Notes: generated from the sequence alone by a model not told the origin. Shown: positions 12,229 to 22,602, counted from the stretch's first letter. The stretch: 64,000 bases of DNA from Physcomitrium patens (GCF_000002425.4 NC_037255.1:1123847-1187846); one strand, 5' to 3'. Made by a program: numbers and translations.

Positions 12229-13503
12229 TAGCTCTATTTTTATCTGTGCAGCATCCTCACAAACACACAATCGATTCATATCTAAAAACTACTTAATAAA
12301 ACTCTACAAAATTACTATCTCCTCTGGTCCACCCAATTAATCATTTGCTATATTATCTAATGTAGGTTCTACCAAAACTGATTCTAAATTCAAATCTTCC
12401 TCCTCCTCTAATCTGTCTATTGACTCCTTCTTCAAATCGTTTGATAGATCTTCATTAAACTTACCCAATTCACGGACTTGAGCCTCTAGTTTCAAGATCT
12501 GGACATCACAGAGTTCCAACTAATGCGACTGCTGACTCATCCATTCTAGAACATCTTCAATTGACACTTATGACTGGCTTCTCACTATTAACTCTTTCAT
12601 CAATTTTGTCACCTCAGCTTGTAAAACTTTGATTTCGGACCTCAATTTCTCCGTTTTGCATCTAGATTGGTCACTCAATGCTTCTTTCTCTTTCATCAAT
12701 AACTCTGCCTTGTCACCTTCCGCCTGCAACTGGCATTTGAGTTTCTTTCATTCTAAATCTCATGTCTTGTGATTCTGGATCAATTCGTCTCGTTGTCCTT
12801 CCACAATCCATAAAGTATGTTCTTTTTCTTTCGTCCAAGATTCATATTAGTGAATCCATTTCCGCTCCAATACTAGCTTAGATTCTCCAATTTCTTTTAT
12901 CACCCGTTCTTGCTCTTCAATTCTTCGATTTTGCTTTGATATCACCTTCTTACTATCCTCTAAATCCTGTTTGCTATTGCCTTCTACATCCAATTCTCAC
13001 ACCATACAATATATTTGTGAAATGTGCTTCAATAAAGCATTCTTTAGAGGTATTCTTTCTATCAATCGACCTTGTCAAAACGCCAACTGATTAATATCCA
13101 TCCAAATTGGGATTTCATTTTTCTCTCCCATTGCTAAACAAATTGGAACCCGTTGTGATTCAATAAATGGAACGACCTCTTGTGCCACTATACGACTTGA
13201 CTCCCCAATTTTGTGTATTATATCCGCTGTATTGACATTCTATGCCAACAAATTTTGTTCTTTCTGTGGAGGTACTAACACGGGTATAGAACTTTCCTCT
13301 ACTAGCAATGTTTGATGCAATATGTGTGTGATCAAAAACATACACATAATTGGAATAAAGTAAATAAGTAAACTTTTCTAATTTCTACTTGGCTCCTATC
13401 TTCGCATGAATATAAGTGGCTATGTACGCTGCTCAGTTAAACACCATGCCTTCCAGCACCTCTATTGCTGCATACAAAAATTTTTTGGACATATATGTGG
13501 AGT
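12229..13503 (-). pseudogene. Element B extra ORF after integrase, coiled-coil
   Basis: On the minus strand one frame can be followed from about 13310 to the stop at 12337, roughly 320 codons broken by about seven stops. The later two thirds is strongly heptad-like and charged, with stretches such as LEDSKKVISKQNRRIEEQE and LELCDVQILKLEAQVRELG. The N-terminal part has EVVPFIESQRVPI and IWMDINQLAF. It lies between B's pol (at 30 kb, separated now by element C) and B's 3' LTR, in pol orientation. I do not recognise a family. Extra ORFs beside gag-pol occur in the Tat/Ogre branch of plant gypsy elements, but I cannot tie this ORF to them. Confidence 0.55.
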
Positions 13504-13508
13504 GTCGG

Positions 13509-14856
13509 TATCATATTACGTGCTTTCTTGCTCGAGAACGTGCCGGGCATCTGGCTGTAGAAGGTAGTATGGAGATTCGCCAATAGTCAAGCAGTCTATC
13601 AATTTTTGACTACTGGAATATAAACGATTGCAAGAATACACCGTAAATCTATACGGATGCCCTTCGACTGCTTGTCGAAGTCCTTTTTGCCCCAGCCGGT
13701 AGGTCTCTAGACGTTACAGAGAACCCCGAACAACCCAATCAGCTAATCTCCGATACCGCTTTGTACTTACGATCTTGTATCCACTGACTGTCTTATTAGA
13801 TTAACCCAATAAATTTCATTCACTCCGCATACTCAATCCTATAGACACCTTTTTAAGCCTTCAATCACAGACGTAACTCGATTTCACAAAATAATCAAGA
13901 GTAATCAAATCCACTTCATTAAAAAATCCCGATTCACCATTACAACACTGACTTCAGCAATGATTGCCTCAGTCTTCCCAAAACTCTATGAAGAAGAAAA
14001 ATCCAATTCTCCATCTTTTCTTTCCCGACCCGAAGCATGAAACTCTTCTCCAATCCCCTTGATCTTCAAAAACCTCCAATGAAAATGAACTAGTAACCTT
14101 AAAAAGAGCTTGAAGCTAGCTCCCCGATCCAAAAAAAAATCCCCCCCCCCAACTTATTCTCCTCCTAACCTTATCCTCTGAATTTCTTCAATCTTCCGTC
14201 TTGGATTCGAAATTGGCTCCCATCGTCAAAGCTTAAATTCAAAATTGGCTCCTGCCGTCAGAGCTTTCTCCTCCATTTTTACCTTTAAGAGATCCATTTA
14301 CTGAAAACAACCTTCCTTGAAATAGCACAGAGAATAGGATAGCCTGAAACAGAATCGAAACCCCGTACTCGGGTCTACATTGAGTCGCCAGACCAATTCA
14401 GGTCTCATATTAGATAAGAGTCCAGTACTAAGATCCGGATTTTCCCGTAATTAGACTGCATTGGATTGCCCGACCAATGTAGGTCTCATATTGGGTACGA
14501 TGTCCGTAGTAACCTGGATGTTCCCATAATTAGACTGCATTGGGTTGCCCGACCAATGCTGGTCTCATATTGGGTAAGAGGACCCGGATTGGATTCTCGA
14601 AATTGGATCTAATTGGCTCTTCGAACCAGGCTCACCCGTCGCGTGAATTGGTCCTTTCCCTTCTTGCTGACTCTCGTTATTTGAATCGAACGGAGCATTT
14701 CAGTATGCCTCGGCTAACTGTAACGGGGTGACTGAACCTAACCACTCAGTATTTGCACTGGAGTTGGTCGTTGCTCCCAATATTCGAGGTAACTGAATAT
14801 TAATAAAAGTCCCATTTCTTTATATTTTCACGGTATACTCATGTTACAACACGACA
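13509..14856 (-). repeat. Element C 3' LTR (left copy)
   Basis: 1348 bp matching 27345-28689. Expected termini are TGTCGT...ACGACA; here the left end reads TATCAT, two transitions away. The pair differs by roughly 3% by eye. At 14380-14720 it holds three tandem copies (about 85 bp) of a unit with TTGCCCGACCAATG and GGTCTCATATTGG. It also has a stretch homologous to element B's gag region at 34000-34310. No exact 5 bp target duplication is visible; TCGG (13505-13508) and TCAG (28690-28693) are a possible decayed 4 bp pair. Confidence 0.85.
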
Positions 14857-14869
14857 TCCACCCCCTTTG
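14857..14869 (-). promoter_or_regulatory. Element C polypurine tract
   Basis: On the minus strand the sequence before the 3' LTR reads CAAAGGGGGTGGA, a polypurine tract expected to prime plus-strand DNA synthesis. Confidence 0.7.
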
Positions 14870-14918
14870 AACCTGTGCATCCTCCGGTATGTACCAATTT
14901 ATCCAATTGCTGTTTGAT

Positions 14919-16433
14919 TCAGAATATATTCTCTACGTCTTTGCCCAATTCGTCTTCGTCACCTTCATTATCCAAATCACTTTCATCTTCTTGCTGCGGA
15001 ATCTCTATACCTTCATTAAGGTCTTCCATATTCATTTCCGAGTGTCTTCGTTTAAATATTTTTACTCGCTTTCCTGCAATTGGTATTTTCAATTTTATAC
15101 CATTTAACTCCCGTAATGAGTAAGTCGCATTATCATGAACTGTTGTTACCACATATGGTCCAAACCAACGTTTTAAAAATTTCCGTAAAGTACTATGTTG
15201 ATTATCCAGACTATTGTCATAAACAAGTACCCAGTCACCTTCCTCGATTGCTTTTGGTCTCAATCGATGTTGCTTATCAAATCGCGCCTTGTTTTGTAAC
15301 CTTGCTCTTTTTAACCTTTCCAATGCTATCTGGACATCTTCCGTTCTTTGCTCCAATTAACGAATCCTAATAGCCAGAAGTTCTTCTCTTGTCAATCCAT
15401 CTTCCCATGGTAGCATACTCCAAGTAAGTACCTTTTCTTCAATCGGCATAATTGGTTTTTGACCTGTCATAAGTTCTACTGGCATATATCCTGTCACCAA
15501 ACTATGTGTTGTTCGATCAGCCCATAATGCAAATGACAAAAGCCGTGGCCATTCTTTAACTTTCCCATTACAAGCTTTAACCAATGCTTTCACAATCGGT
15601 GGGTGACCGAGTTTGCTTTTTGCATTTCCTTCTGGATTATAAGCAGTAGTCAATGATAGTTTAACTCCACATCTTTCAAAGAACTTACGAGCTTCTTGTG
15701 CATTTAATTCTCCACGATCTGCAGTGATTTTTCCTACGCACCTGTAACGGCAAATGACATCTTCGAGCAAAAACCTACAAATCTCCTCTGTAGATTTTGT
15801 CCTCAATGCTCTTCCTTCTATTTGATTTGATAAATCTTCACGAGCTAAAACGAAATATCTTATCTGCCATAACCCAACCGGCATAATAGCCAAATCAACA
15901 ACCCATTTAAAATGAATAGCCAGAGGATACGTAGGATGAAGACCATCTCGATGTCGGATATTAGAATACGATTGACAAATTTCACATGACTCTACAAATG
16001 AGAGCACATCTCGATACATATTTTTCCACCAATATCGTTCTTTGAGTTTAGCAAAAGTAGCCCAGATTCCTCTATGCCCTGCCTATAAACTATTATGAAA
16101 CTCCTTTAATAATTTTAGTCTTTTTTCCTTTTTGCCTATCACTCGTTGTGGCATTCCAATTCCTTTCTTCAGTCTCTTCCATAAGAATCCATCTCGAAGT
16201 AAAAATCCATATGCTTTTTTTTTTATTTGTTTGAATTTTTCTGTAGACCAATTCGCCTGCGTAGTCAAGGTATTCAAGTAATGACCAATATCCAATAATT
16301 CTCCTTCATAAGATTCTTCAAGAAATAGCTTGTCTTCTCTGTTGAGATTTGATATTGAATAGAATTTCAATCTGACGTCATCAATGTCTTCAACCATTTC
16401 GTCCTCCCTATCATATCTTGCTCGAGATAGCAT
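14919..16433 (-). pseudogene. pol: Element C integrase
   Basis: On the minus strand, 16433-16083 holds the linker and start of the N-terminal region. The zinc-binding and catalytic core follow at 16019-15357 (CEICQSYSN, VVDLAIMP, ITADRGELN) and the C-terminal domain at 15356-14919 (EEGDWVLVYDN, RWFGPYVV). The core reads GNAKSKLGHPPI where the third catalytic residue (Glu) is expected, so Lys replaces Glu and the enzyme should be inactive. Stop codons split the domains. No chromodomain is seen. The core wording resembles integrases of fungal-type gypsy elements, as does the RT. Confidence 0.8.
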
Positions 16434-17102
16434 GTCTGCTACTAAATTGTCCTTCCCAGTAATATGCTTAAATTCTGGATTTAGTGACTTAATATAAGCA
16501 ATCTATCTCAACATTGCAATATCTGGTGTTGAACAGTTAATAATCATTCCAAGCAATGGCAAGCAATCTGTTTCAATTACTACTACTGCCCCAATCAAAT
16601 AGTCCTTTTCAGCTTTCATAGCCGAAACGACTCCCCAAAGTCTCTTTTGACTTGCGAATATGCACGCTGACGAATACTTAAAACTTTAGCCCTAAATGAA
16701 ACTGCAAATCTACTCCCATTTGAATCATCTTGACCCACAGCCCATCCAATGGCAATTGGACTAGCGTCCACAGTAAGAATCATTGGTCTATTGCACTTAT
16801 AATCAACCTTCCTCAATATTGGAGGTGACATCAATAATTTCTTCAATCTTTGCATTACATGAATATGCCTTTCTTCCCATTTAAGTCGGTAACCCTTGCG
16901 TAACAGTTCATATAATGGATCCGCTATGTGAGCAAAATGAGGGATCCAGATTCGATAAAATATACATGCACCTAAAAACCTGCGAACCTCTGTTAAAGAA
17001 TCACAATCCTCTTTCATCCTTCCAATTGCATCAACTTTAGTCGGATCTGGTTTTCTTCCGTATGATCCACATAAATGTCCAACAATTACAACCTCTCGTA
17101 CT
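16434..17102 (-). pseudogene. pol: Element C RT tail and RNase H
   Basis: The ORF at 17017-16616 (minus) starts in the RT thumb (SLTEVRRFLGACIFYRIW). It runs into RNase H with ILTVDASPIAIGWAVGQDD, where the first catalytic Asp is present. The RT reading frame continues across the D insertion: sequence before 23613 and after 17102 joins in frame once D and one copy of GTACT are removed. The remaining RNase H (16615-16434) is broken by stops. Confidence 0.85.
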
Positions 17103-17141
17103 TGTTAGGGACATAGTCCTTAGACCTTTCTAGAGACAAGT

Positions 17142-17199
17142 TTCTAGAACCTTCTAGAAAGAAGTCTCTAGAAACTTCCAGAAGATTTCTTGAATATTC
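17142..17199 (+). promoter_or_regulatory. Heat-shock-element-like array in element D LTR
   Basis: 17142-17159 reads TTCTAGAACCTTCTAGAA, four alternating TTC/GAA units at exact 5 bp spacing, a perfect four-unit HSE. At 17171-17199 come GAA-ac-TTC-ca-GAA, a one-base slip, then TTC-tt-GAA-ta-TTC. The 3' LTR copy has one unit changed (GAA to CAA). This is a candidate heat-shock-factor binding region upstream of the TATA box; activity is inferred. Confidence 0.55.
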
Positions 17200-17395
17200 T
17201 CTTAGAATATTCTTTAAAGATCCCCTAAAGATTCTTTAAAGATTCTTTTAGAAGTTCCTAAAAGATTCTTAGAATATTCTAGTAGATTCTAGGAAGTTAC
17301 TTGAGAAGCTTCCTAGCTCTTGGGTAGTTGCTCGAGAAGCTTCATAGTTCTTGGGAAGCTTCTTAATGCGCTTCCTTAGAACCATAGGCCAGTAG

Positions 17396-17403
17396 TATAT
17401 ATA
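17396..17403 (+). promoter_or_regulatory. Element D TATA box
   Basis: TATATATA in AGTAGTATATATAGGAG, conserved in both LTRs. It places the transcription start around 17425-17430, exactly where the self-priming complement begins. Confidence 0.7.
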
Positions 17404-17426
17404 GGAGTTGAGGCTGAAGAGTTCTT

Positions 17427-17438
17427 TAGTCTCGACAA
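17427..17438 (+). promoter_or_regulatory. Self-priming sequence at predicted mRNA 5' end
   Basis: TAGTCTCGACAA is the exact reverse complement of 17568-17579, two bases downstream of the LTR. It starts 31 bases after the first T of the TATA box. This is the arrangement of Tf1/sushi-type elements, in which the first bases of the mRNA fold back and prime minus-strand synthesis. The 3' LTR copy (23471-23481) keeps 11 of the 12 bases. Confidence 0.65.
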
Positions 17439-17567
17439 CACACCTCTTGAAGCTCTAGCTCAATTCTCTTGGCGTTGCTCTTGTACTCATCTGATAATCT
17501 AGTTCTTGTCATTTCTTCTTGAACTTCTTGTTTAGATTTCTTGTTTGTATTTTTGGTACGTGACAGT

Positions 17568-17579
17568 TTGTCGAGACTA
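17568..17579 (+). promoter_or_regulatory. Element D primer-binding site (self-primed)
   Basis: TTGTCGAGACTA follows the LTR end (17565). No TGG, the hallmark of a tRNA-primed site, is present at the LTR edge. The perfect complement lies at 17427-17438. Confidence 0.65.
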
Positions 17580-17589
17580 CCTTTATCTT

Positions 17590-17963
17590 AATATCAGAGC
17601 TGAATCCTTCTTGTTTGAGAGCGGATTACCCCTCTCCTTGAAGGTATTCTAGCGCTTTAGGGGTTGCGGATTACCTTCCTCTAAACTGATATTTTCTCAA
17701 TCACAATATCAGAGCTTAGTTCTTTGAGGCAGAGAGTGGACTACCCCTTTCCTTGGAGATACTTGAGCGTTCTAAGGGTTGCGGATTACCTTCTCTTGGA
17801 CTGATATTAATTCCTTCTTTTTGTTTAGCATAGCTAGTAAAAATGACTGTTAACATCGATTTCAGAGCTTTGCCTTCTTGATAGAGTGCGGATTACCCCT
17901 CTTCTTGAAAGCATTGAGGCATTTTTAGAGGTTGTGGATTATCCTCCTCTAAAACTGAAATCG
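17590..17963 (+). repeat. Three tandem hairpin units in the element D leader
   Basis: Units at 17590-17693, 17705-17808 and 17857-17963 each open with a stem arm followed by AGAGCT. Each holds a GGATTACCCCT-like block and a GGTTGCGGATTACC-like block, and closes with the complementary arm. Arms are AATATCAG/CTGATATT in units 1 and 2 and CGATTTCAG/CTGAAATCG in unit 3, so the pairing is kept although the bases changed. Units 1 and 2 contain TATCAGAGC, the core of the tRNA-iMet primer site, without its leading TGG. The leader (17566-18083) has no coding ORF. A role in packaging, translation or priming is possible but not shown. Confidence 0.65.
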
Positions 17964-18083
17964 TTTAGTGTTTTTTTTTCTTTTCTCCGAGTAGGTTTTA
18001 GTGACAAGTAGTGCTACAATTTTCTCCAAGAGACTTAGAAATTTCTTCTTCTCTCAAAATTTTAATCCATCTATTCTCTAAAT

Positions 18084-19133
18084 ATGGAAGTAGACCAGGT
18101 CATAGACAGTGCATCCCAACAAGTAGACAATAGAGTGGCAATTCTTGCAGATCTTCAAGCTCTTATGAATAGTGTACGAAAGGAGATTGCATTTCTTCGC
18201 AATCCAAGTAAAGAACCTCAAATTGATCCAGTGACCGAAGAAGCTAGACGCAAAATTCATAGCCTACAACAAGAGATTATTCGACTGAGAGAAGCAAGAC
18301 ATGTGTCACATACGACCCCTATAGATACTTCAAGGATTAGTACGAAAGAACCGAAAGCGAGTATGCCAGACAAGTTTGACGGAACAAGAGCCAACTTCCG
18401 AGGTTTTGTGCAACAAGTACGGCTTTACCTACGCCTATATCCTTCTCGTTATCCGAATGGATTTACCCTGGTTGCTTTCATAGGTACTCTTCTATCAGGA
18501 AATGCTCGCTCTTGGTTTGCTCCACTATTGGAGAAGGATTCTCCAATATTGTACGACCTAGAGGCTTTCATAGAGAGACTTACTGCTGCGTTTGGAGATA
18601 GCGATCTAGAAAGAGTGGCTGAAAGAAAGATACAAAATCTGCGACAAGGATCACGTTCTGCTGCAATCTATGCTGCAGAATTTCAATAGCTTACATGTGA
18701 TCTTGATTGGAATGATAAGGCGTTCATGACACGATTTCGATATGGATTGAGAGATGATGTCAGGAACTTATTGATCACCATGCCTAAGGCAGATACTTTA
18801 GAAGAACTTATATCTCAGGCAATTATTTGTGACAACCGCCTCTTTGAATTACGACAAGAAAGACGATCAAGCTGGAGAAATGATGGAGTATTTGCTACAT
18901 TTTCAAAAGGTCCAGAGAAACACTCCACAGATCCTGAACCCATGCAAATTGATGCGGTACGTTTCAAATCCTTCACAGATGAGGAAAGGAAGCGACGGTT
19001 TGAACAAAACTTGTGTTTATATTGCGGAGAAGCGGGCCATAAAGCTGTAGATTGTCGGAAGAAACAGAAGCCTCAAACAACAAGACTCAGGAGTACAAGC
19101 ATGCAGGAAAACAAGGACGCCCAGCCACAATAG
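18084..19133 (+). pseudogene. gag: Element D gag with CCHC knuckle
   Basis: The start is ATG 18084, and one frame runs to a TAG at 19131-19133. A single internal TAG at 18687-18689 follows AEFQ. Near residues 95-120 is the capsid start PDKFDGTRANFRGFVQQVR. The zinc knuckle [14 protein letters not shown] (C-x2-C-x4-H-x4-C) lies near the C-terminus at about 19012-19053. Expected role: Gag shell and RNA binding. The usual length for this family (about 340-350 residues) is matched. The stop could be recent, since everything downstream in gag is intact. Confidence 0.85.
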
Positions 19134-19210
19134 GGACCGTACGGCTGGACATCTCAACATCCAAAATTAATTAAGGTCCCTTTCTCTCAGCTCAACCTTC
19201 AGATTGTTTT

Positions 19211-21271
19211 ATGGTACCTTTACATGTGGGTATTCAAGAACTACAAGTTGATGCTTTATTAGACTCGGGTGCATCCGCTTGCTTTATAGATGAAGAGTTT
19301 GCCAAGCTTCTCAATATTTCTCTTGTAAAGAAACTTAAGCCTGTCCATGTAGAAGTCATAGACGGACGACCATTGTCTTCGGGCAATGTTATCCATGAAA
19401 CTAAACCATTGAAGGTACGTCTTGAAAACCATGAGAGCAATATTGTGTTTAATGTTATCAAGACCCCTTCATGTCCTATCATTTTGGGACTATCTTGGCT
19501 TGATAGATATAATCCATTGATAGATTGGAAGTTGCGGAAAGTGACATTTCCAACAAACTCCTTGAAGGTGGAATCTGCCAAGACAATGTCTAGAAACAAA
19601 TCCTTGTTTATAGGTGCAAGGACTTTCATGAAGGAAGCCAAGCAAAATACACCTCTTGTCATCTTCGCAATTCCGACTCGAGAAGATGCAACTCCGACTT
19701 TGGTTATTCCAAAGCAGTATGAAGAATTCAAAGATGTCTTTGAAAAGAAGAATGCTGATATGCTGCCAGAGCATCGACCCTATGACTGTGCCATTGAATT
19801 GCAAGAAGGAGCACAACCACCTTTTGGACCAATCTACAATTTGTCGCAGACGGAGTTGACTGAGTTACGGAAGTACATTGACGAGAATCTAGCCAAGAAC
19901 TTCATCCGTCATTCGAAGTCGCCAGTTGGGGCACCAATCTTATTTGTGAAGAAGAAGGATGATTCACTACGGATATGCGTGGACTATCGAGGTCTCAATA
20001 AGGTGACAAAAAAGAATCGCTACCCACTGCCTTTGATCTCTGGTCTTCTAGAACAACTTGGGCGTGCAAGGATCTTTACAAAGATTGACCTAAGGGGAGC
20101 TTACAACCTTGTGCGAATTAAGGAAGGAGATGAATGGAAGACAGCGTTCCGAACAAGGTATGGCCATTTTGAATACAATGTCATGCCATTTGGTCTTACT
20201 AATGCTCCAGCGGTCTTTCAACACATGATGAATGACATCTTTCGAGAGCATCTAGACGATTTTGTTGTCATCTATCTAGATGATATTTTGATATTTTCTA
20301 AGAACGAGGAAGAACATGAGAAGCACGTTCGTCTGGTACTCAAAAAACTACGGGAGCGAGGACTCTATGCCAAATTGGAGAAGTGCTTATTTCACCAAAC
20401 TGAGATGGAGTTTTTGGGATTCATCGCGACTACGGAAGGCTTGAAGATGGATCCAAAGAAGGTGGAAGCAATCATGTCTTGGGAAGTTTCGAAGACGGTT
20501 AGAGACGTACAATGTTTTCTTGGATTTGCTAACTACTATCGGATCTTCATCAAGAATTATTCTCAAGTTGCTGCCCCCTTCACTCGGTTAACGTGTAAGG
20601 ACAAGCTCGAATGGGGACCTATTGCACAAAAAGCATTTCAAGATTTGAAGTTGGTATTTACTACAGCTCCAATCTTGGTACATCCGGACTTTACAAAGGC
20701 CTTTTATTTGGAGACAGATGCTTCGGATTTTGCTTTGGGAGCTGTACTTTCACAGATGGGCGTAGATGAGAAGCTCCATCCAGTTGCGTTCTATTCTCGA
20801 AAATTCTCTGCTGCTGAGATCAACTATGAGATCCACGATAAGGAACTCCTTGCTATAGTAGATTCTTTCCAAGAGTGGCGTCACTTTCTCGAAAGAACTG
20901 CACATCCAGTGACCGTATATACGGATCACAAGAATTTGGAGTATTTTATGTCGGCTCGGGTTTTGAATCGGCGTCAAGCTCGATGGAGTATGTCGCTATC
21001 CAGGTTCGACTTTGTTATTACTTATCGGCCTGGGAAGCAACAAGGGTTGTCTGATGCATTATCAAGGAGATCATATCTCGCGCCAAAGGCTGGAGATGCA
21101 GCATTTGATCAACAGTGCACGACATTGTTGAAGCCAAAGAAATTTCGGCTCAACGCAGCTATTGTACCAATTGATGCTGACTTCCTCGACCAGGTACGGG
21201 CCGCAACCATTGAAGATTCTCTAGCCCTTGATATCAAGCAATATGCTAGTGATGATAAATTCAAGATCTAG
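19211..21271 (+). CDS. pol: Element D protease, RT and RNase H
   Basis: A 686-codon ORF in a different frame from gag. Protease: LLDSGASACFID at about residues 16-27. RT: RICVDYRGLNKVTKKN, FTKIDLRGAYNLVRI, MPFGLTNAP and the catalytic VIYLDDILIFSK. RNase H: FYLETDASDFALGAVLSQ, HDKELLAIV and the distal YTDHKNLEY and GLSDALSRR. All catalytic Asp residues of RT are present. The ORF ends at TAG 21269-21271 followed by a one-base frame change into integrase, probably a lesion. The frame change from gag may be a lesion or a programmed shift; this cannot be decided here. Confidence 0.9.
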   Translation: MVPLHVGIQELQVDALLDSGASACFIDEEFAKLLNISLVKKLKPVHVEVIDGRPLSSGNVIHETKPLKVRLENHESNIVFNVIKTPSCPIILGLSWLDRYNPLIDWKLRKVTFPTNSLKVESAKTMSRNKSLFIGARTFMKEAKQNTPLVIFAIPTREDATPTLVIPKQYEEFKDVFEKKNADMLPEHRPYDCAIELQEGAQPPFGPIYNLSQTELTELRKYIDENLAKNFIRHSKSPVGAPILFVKKKDDSLRICVDYRGLNKVTKKNRYPLPLISGLLEQLGRARIFTKIDLRGAYNLVRIKEGDEWKTAFRTRYGHFEYNVMPFGLTNAPAVFQHMMNDIFREHLDDFVVIYLDDILIFSKNEEEHEKHVRLVLKKLRERGLYAKLEKCLFHQTEMEFLGFIATTEGLKMDPKKVEAIMSWEVSKTVRDVQCFLGFANYYRIFIKNYSQVAAPFTRLTCKDKLEWGPIAQKAFQDLKLVFTTAPILVHPDFTKAFYLETDASDFALGAVLSQMGVDEKLHPVAFYSRKFSAAEINYEIHDKELLAIVDSFQEWRHFLERTAHPVTVYTDHKNLEYFMSARVLNRRQARWSMSLSRFDFVITYRPGKQQGLSDALSRRSYLAPKAGDAAFDQQCTTLLKPKKFRLNAAIVPIDADFLDQVRAATIEDSLALDIKQYASDDKFKI

Positions 21272-22602
21272 TATATTTCGAAGAGCGGTTGTATATCCCA
21301 AAAGGGCCAACACGACTCCGAGTTCTTCAATCTCGTCATGACTTTCCAACTGCGGGACATTTTGGATTCAATAAGACCTTGGAACTTATTTCCCGCGATT
21401 TCTGGTGGCCTCAAATATGGAAGGATGTGAAAGATTTTGTTGTATCTTGTGACATTTGTTCAAGATCCAAAAATCCTCGACATCGGCCTTATGGACTTCT
21501 ACAGCCATTGCCTATTCCGCGTCGACCATGGTCTTCGGTTTCCATGGACTTTATTATGGATCTACCACCATCGAATTCATTTGACACCATTTTTGTTGTC
21601 GTAGACCGGCTTACAAAGATGGCGCATTTTGTCCCTTGCAAGAAGACATCGTCAAGCGAAGACACATTAAGACTCTTTCTTGATAATGTGTATTGATATC
21701 ATGGTCTACCAGATGATATCGTATTGGATCGAGGAACTCAGTTTGTATCAAAGTTTTGGAAATTTCTTTTTGAAATATTGAAGGTGGATATCAAGCTTTC
21801 TTCGGCATTTCATCCTCAAACGGACGGCCAAACAGAACGGGTGAATCAAGTTTTAGAGCAATATTTACGTTGCATCATCAACTATCAACAAGATGATTGG
21901 ACCGCATATCTACCGCTAGCCGAGTTCGCATATAACAACACCCTTCATGCGTCAACTCAACAAACGCCATTCTTTTCCAATTATGGATACCATCCGAAGC
22001 TTGACTTATGGAGTTCGTCAACGATTAACAATCCGGCAGCTGAAGGATTGGTGAAGGAGCTTTCGCAGCTTCAAACTACATTGAAGCTTCAATTGCAAAC
22101 TGCCCAAGAATCTTACAAGGCGTCCGCGGATAAATTTCGGAATCAGACACCTAAATTCACGATTGGAGACAAAGTTTGGCTGCTTCGACGAAATATTAAG
22201 ATCAAGCGGCGATGTGACAAATTGGACTATCGGAGATTGGGACCATTTGTTATCCAGAAGCAGATCAATCCTGTAGCGTATCGTCTGGAGTTACCAGCTA
22301 CTATGAAGGTACATCCTATCTTTCATGTTTCTTTGTTGGAGCCTTATCGAGAATCGTCTTTTCCTGGAAGAGTACAATGTCCACCACCTAGCATAGAAAT
22401 AGAGAACCACAAAGAATACGAGGTGGAAAAGGTCCTGGATTCACGGCAAAGAAGGGGTAAATTAGAATACTTTGTGCATTGGAGCGGTTACGATATTAAT
22501 GAACGAACATGGGAGCCGGTCAAAAATCTTGCGAATGCGCCGCAAAAGGTACAGGAGTTTCATCGACGATATCCTGAGAAATCCAAGCCGGTTCGACGAT
22601 AG
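21272..22602 (+). pseudogene. pol: Element D integrase with C-terminal chromodomain
   Basis: In one frame from about 21271 to the TAG at 22600-22602, interrupted once by TGA at 21694-21696 (NVY-stop-YHGLP). The N-terminal zinc domain has HFGFNKTLELISRDFWW and CDICSRSKN. The core has [22 protein letters not shown] and [17 protein letters not shown], so the DDE triad is complete. The C-terminal module has [12 protein letters not shown] and [12 protein letters not shown]. It ends in a clear chromodomain, [19 protein letters not shown] then [16 protein letters not shown]. Chromodomains in this position direct insertion toward marked chromatin in related elements. Confidence 0.9.

Larger units (their letters stand above)
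17103..17565 (+). repeat. Element D 5' LTR
   Basis: Begins TGTTAGGG and ends GTGACA. The U3 part is packed with TTCnnGAA-type motifs (17142-17199 and three GAAGCTTC at 17305, 17336, 17355). A TATATATA box lies at 17396-17403. The likely transcription start is near 17427, so R/U5 is about 139 bp. Confidence 0.95.

Noticed and set aside
13498-13508. Five-base target duplication for element C
   Set aside because: Flanks of the two LTRs do not agree at five bases; only a weak TCGG/TCAG match.
14380-14600. Three regularly spaced repeats, CRISPR-like at first sight
   Set aside because: Tandem units inside an LTR of a plant retrotransposon, with no unique spacers.
18687-18689. TAG in element D gag as programmed readthrough
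   Set aside because: It lies in the middle of gag, not at a gag-pol border, and D has other random lesions.
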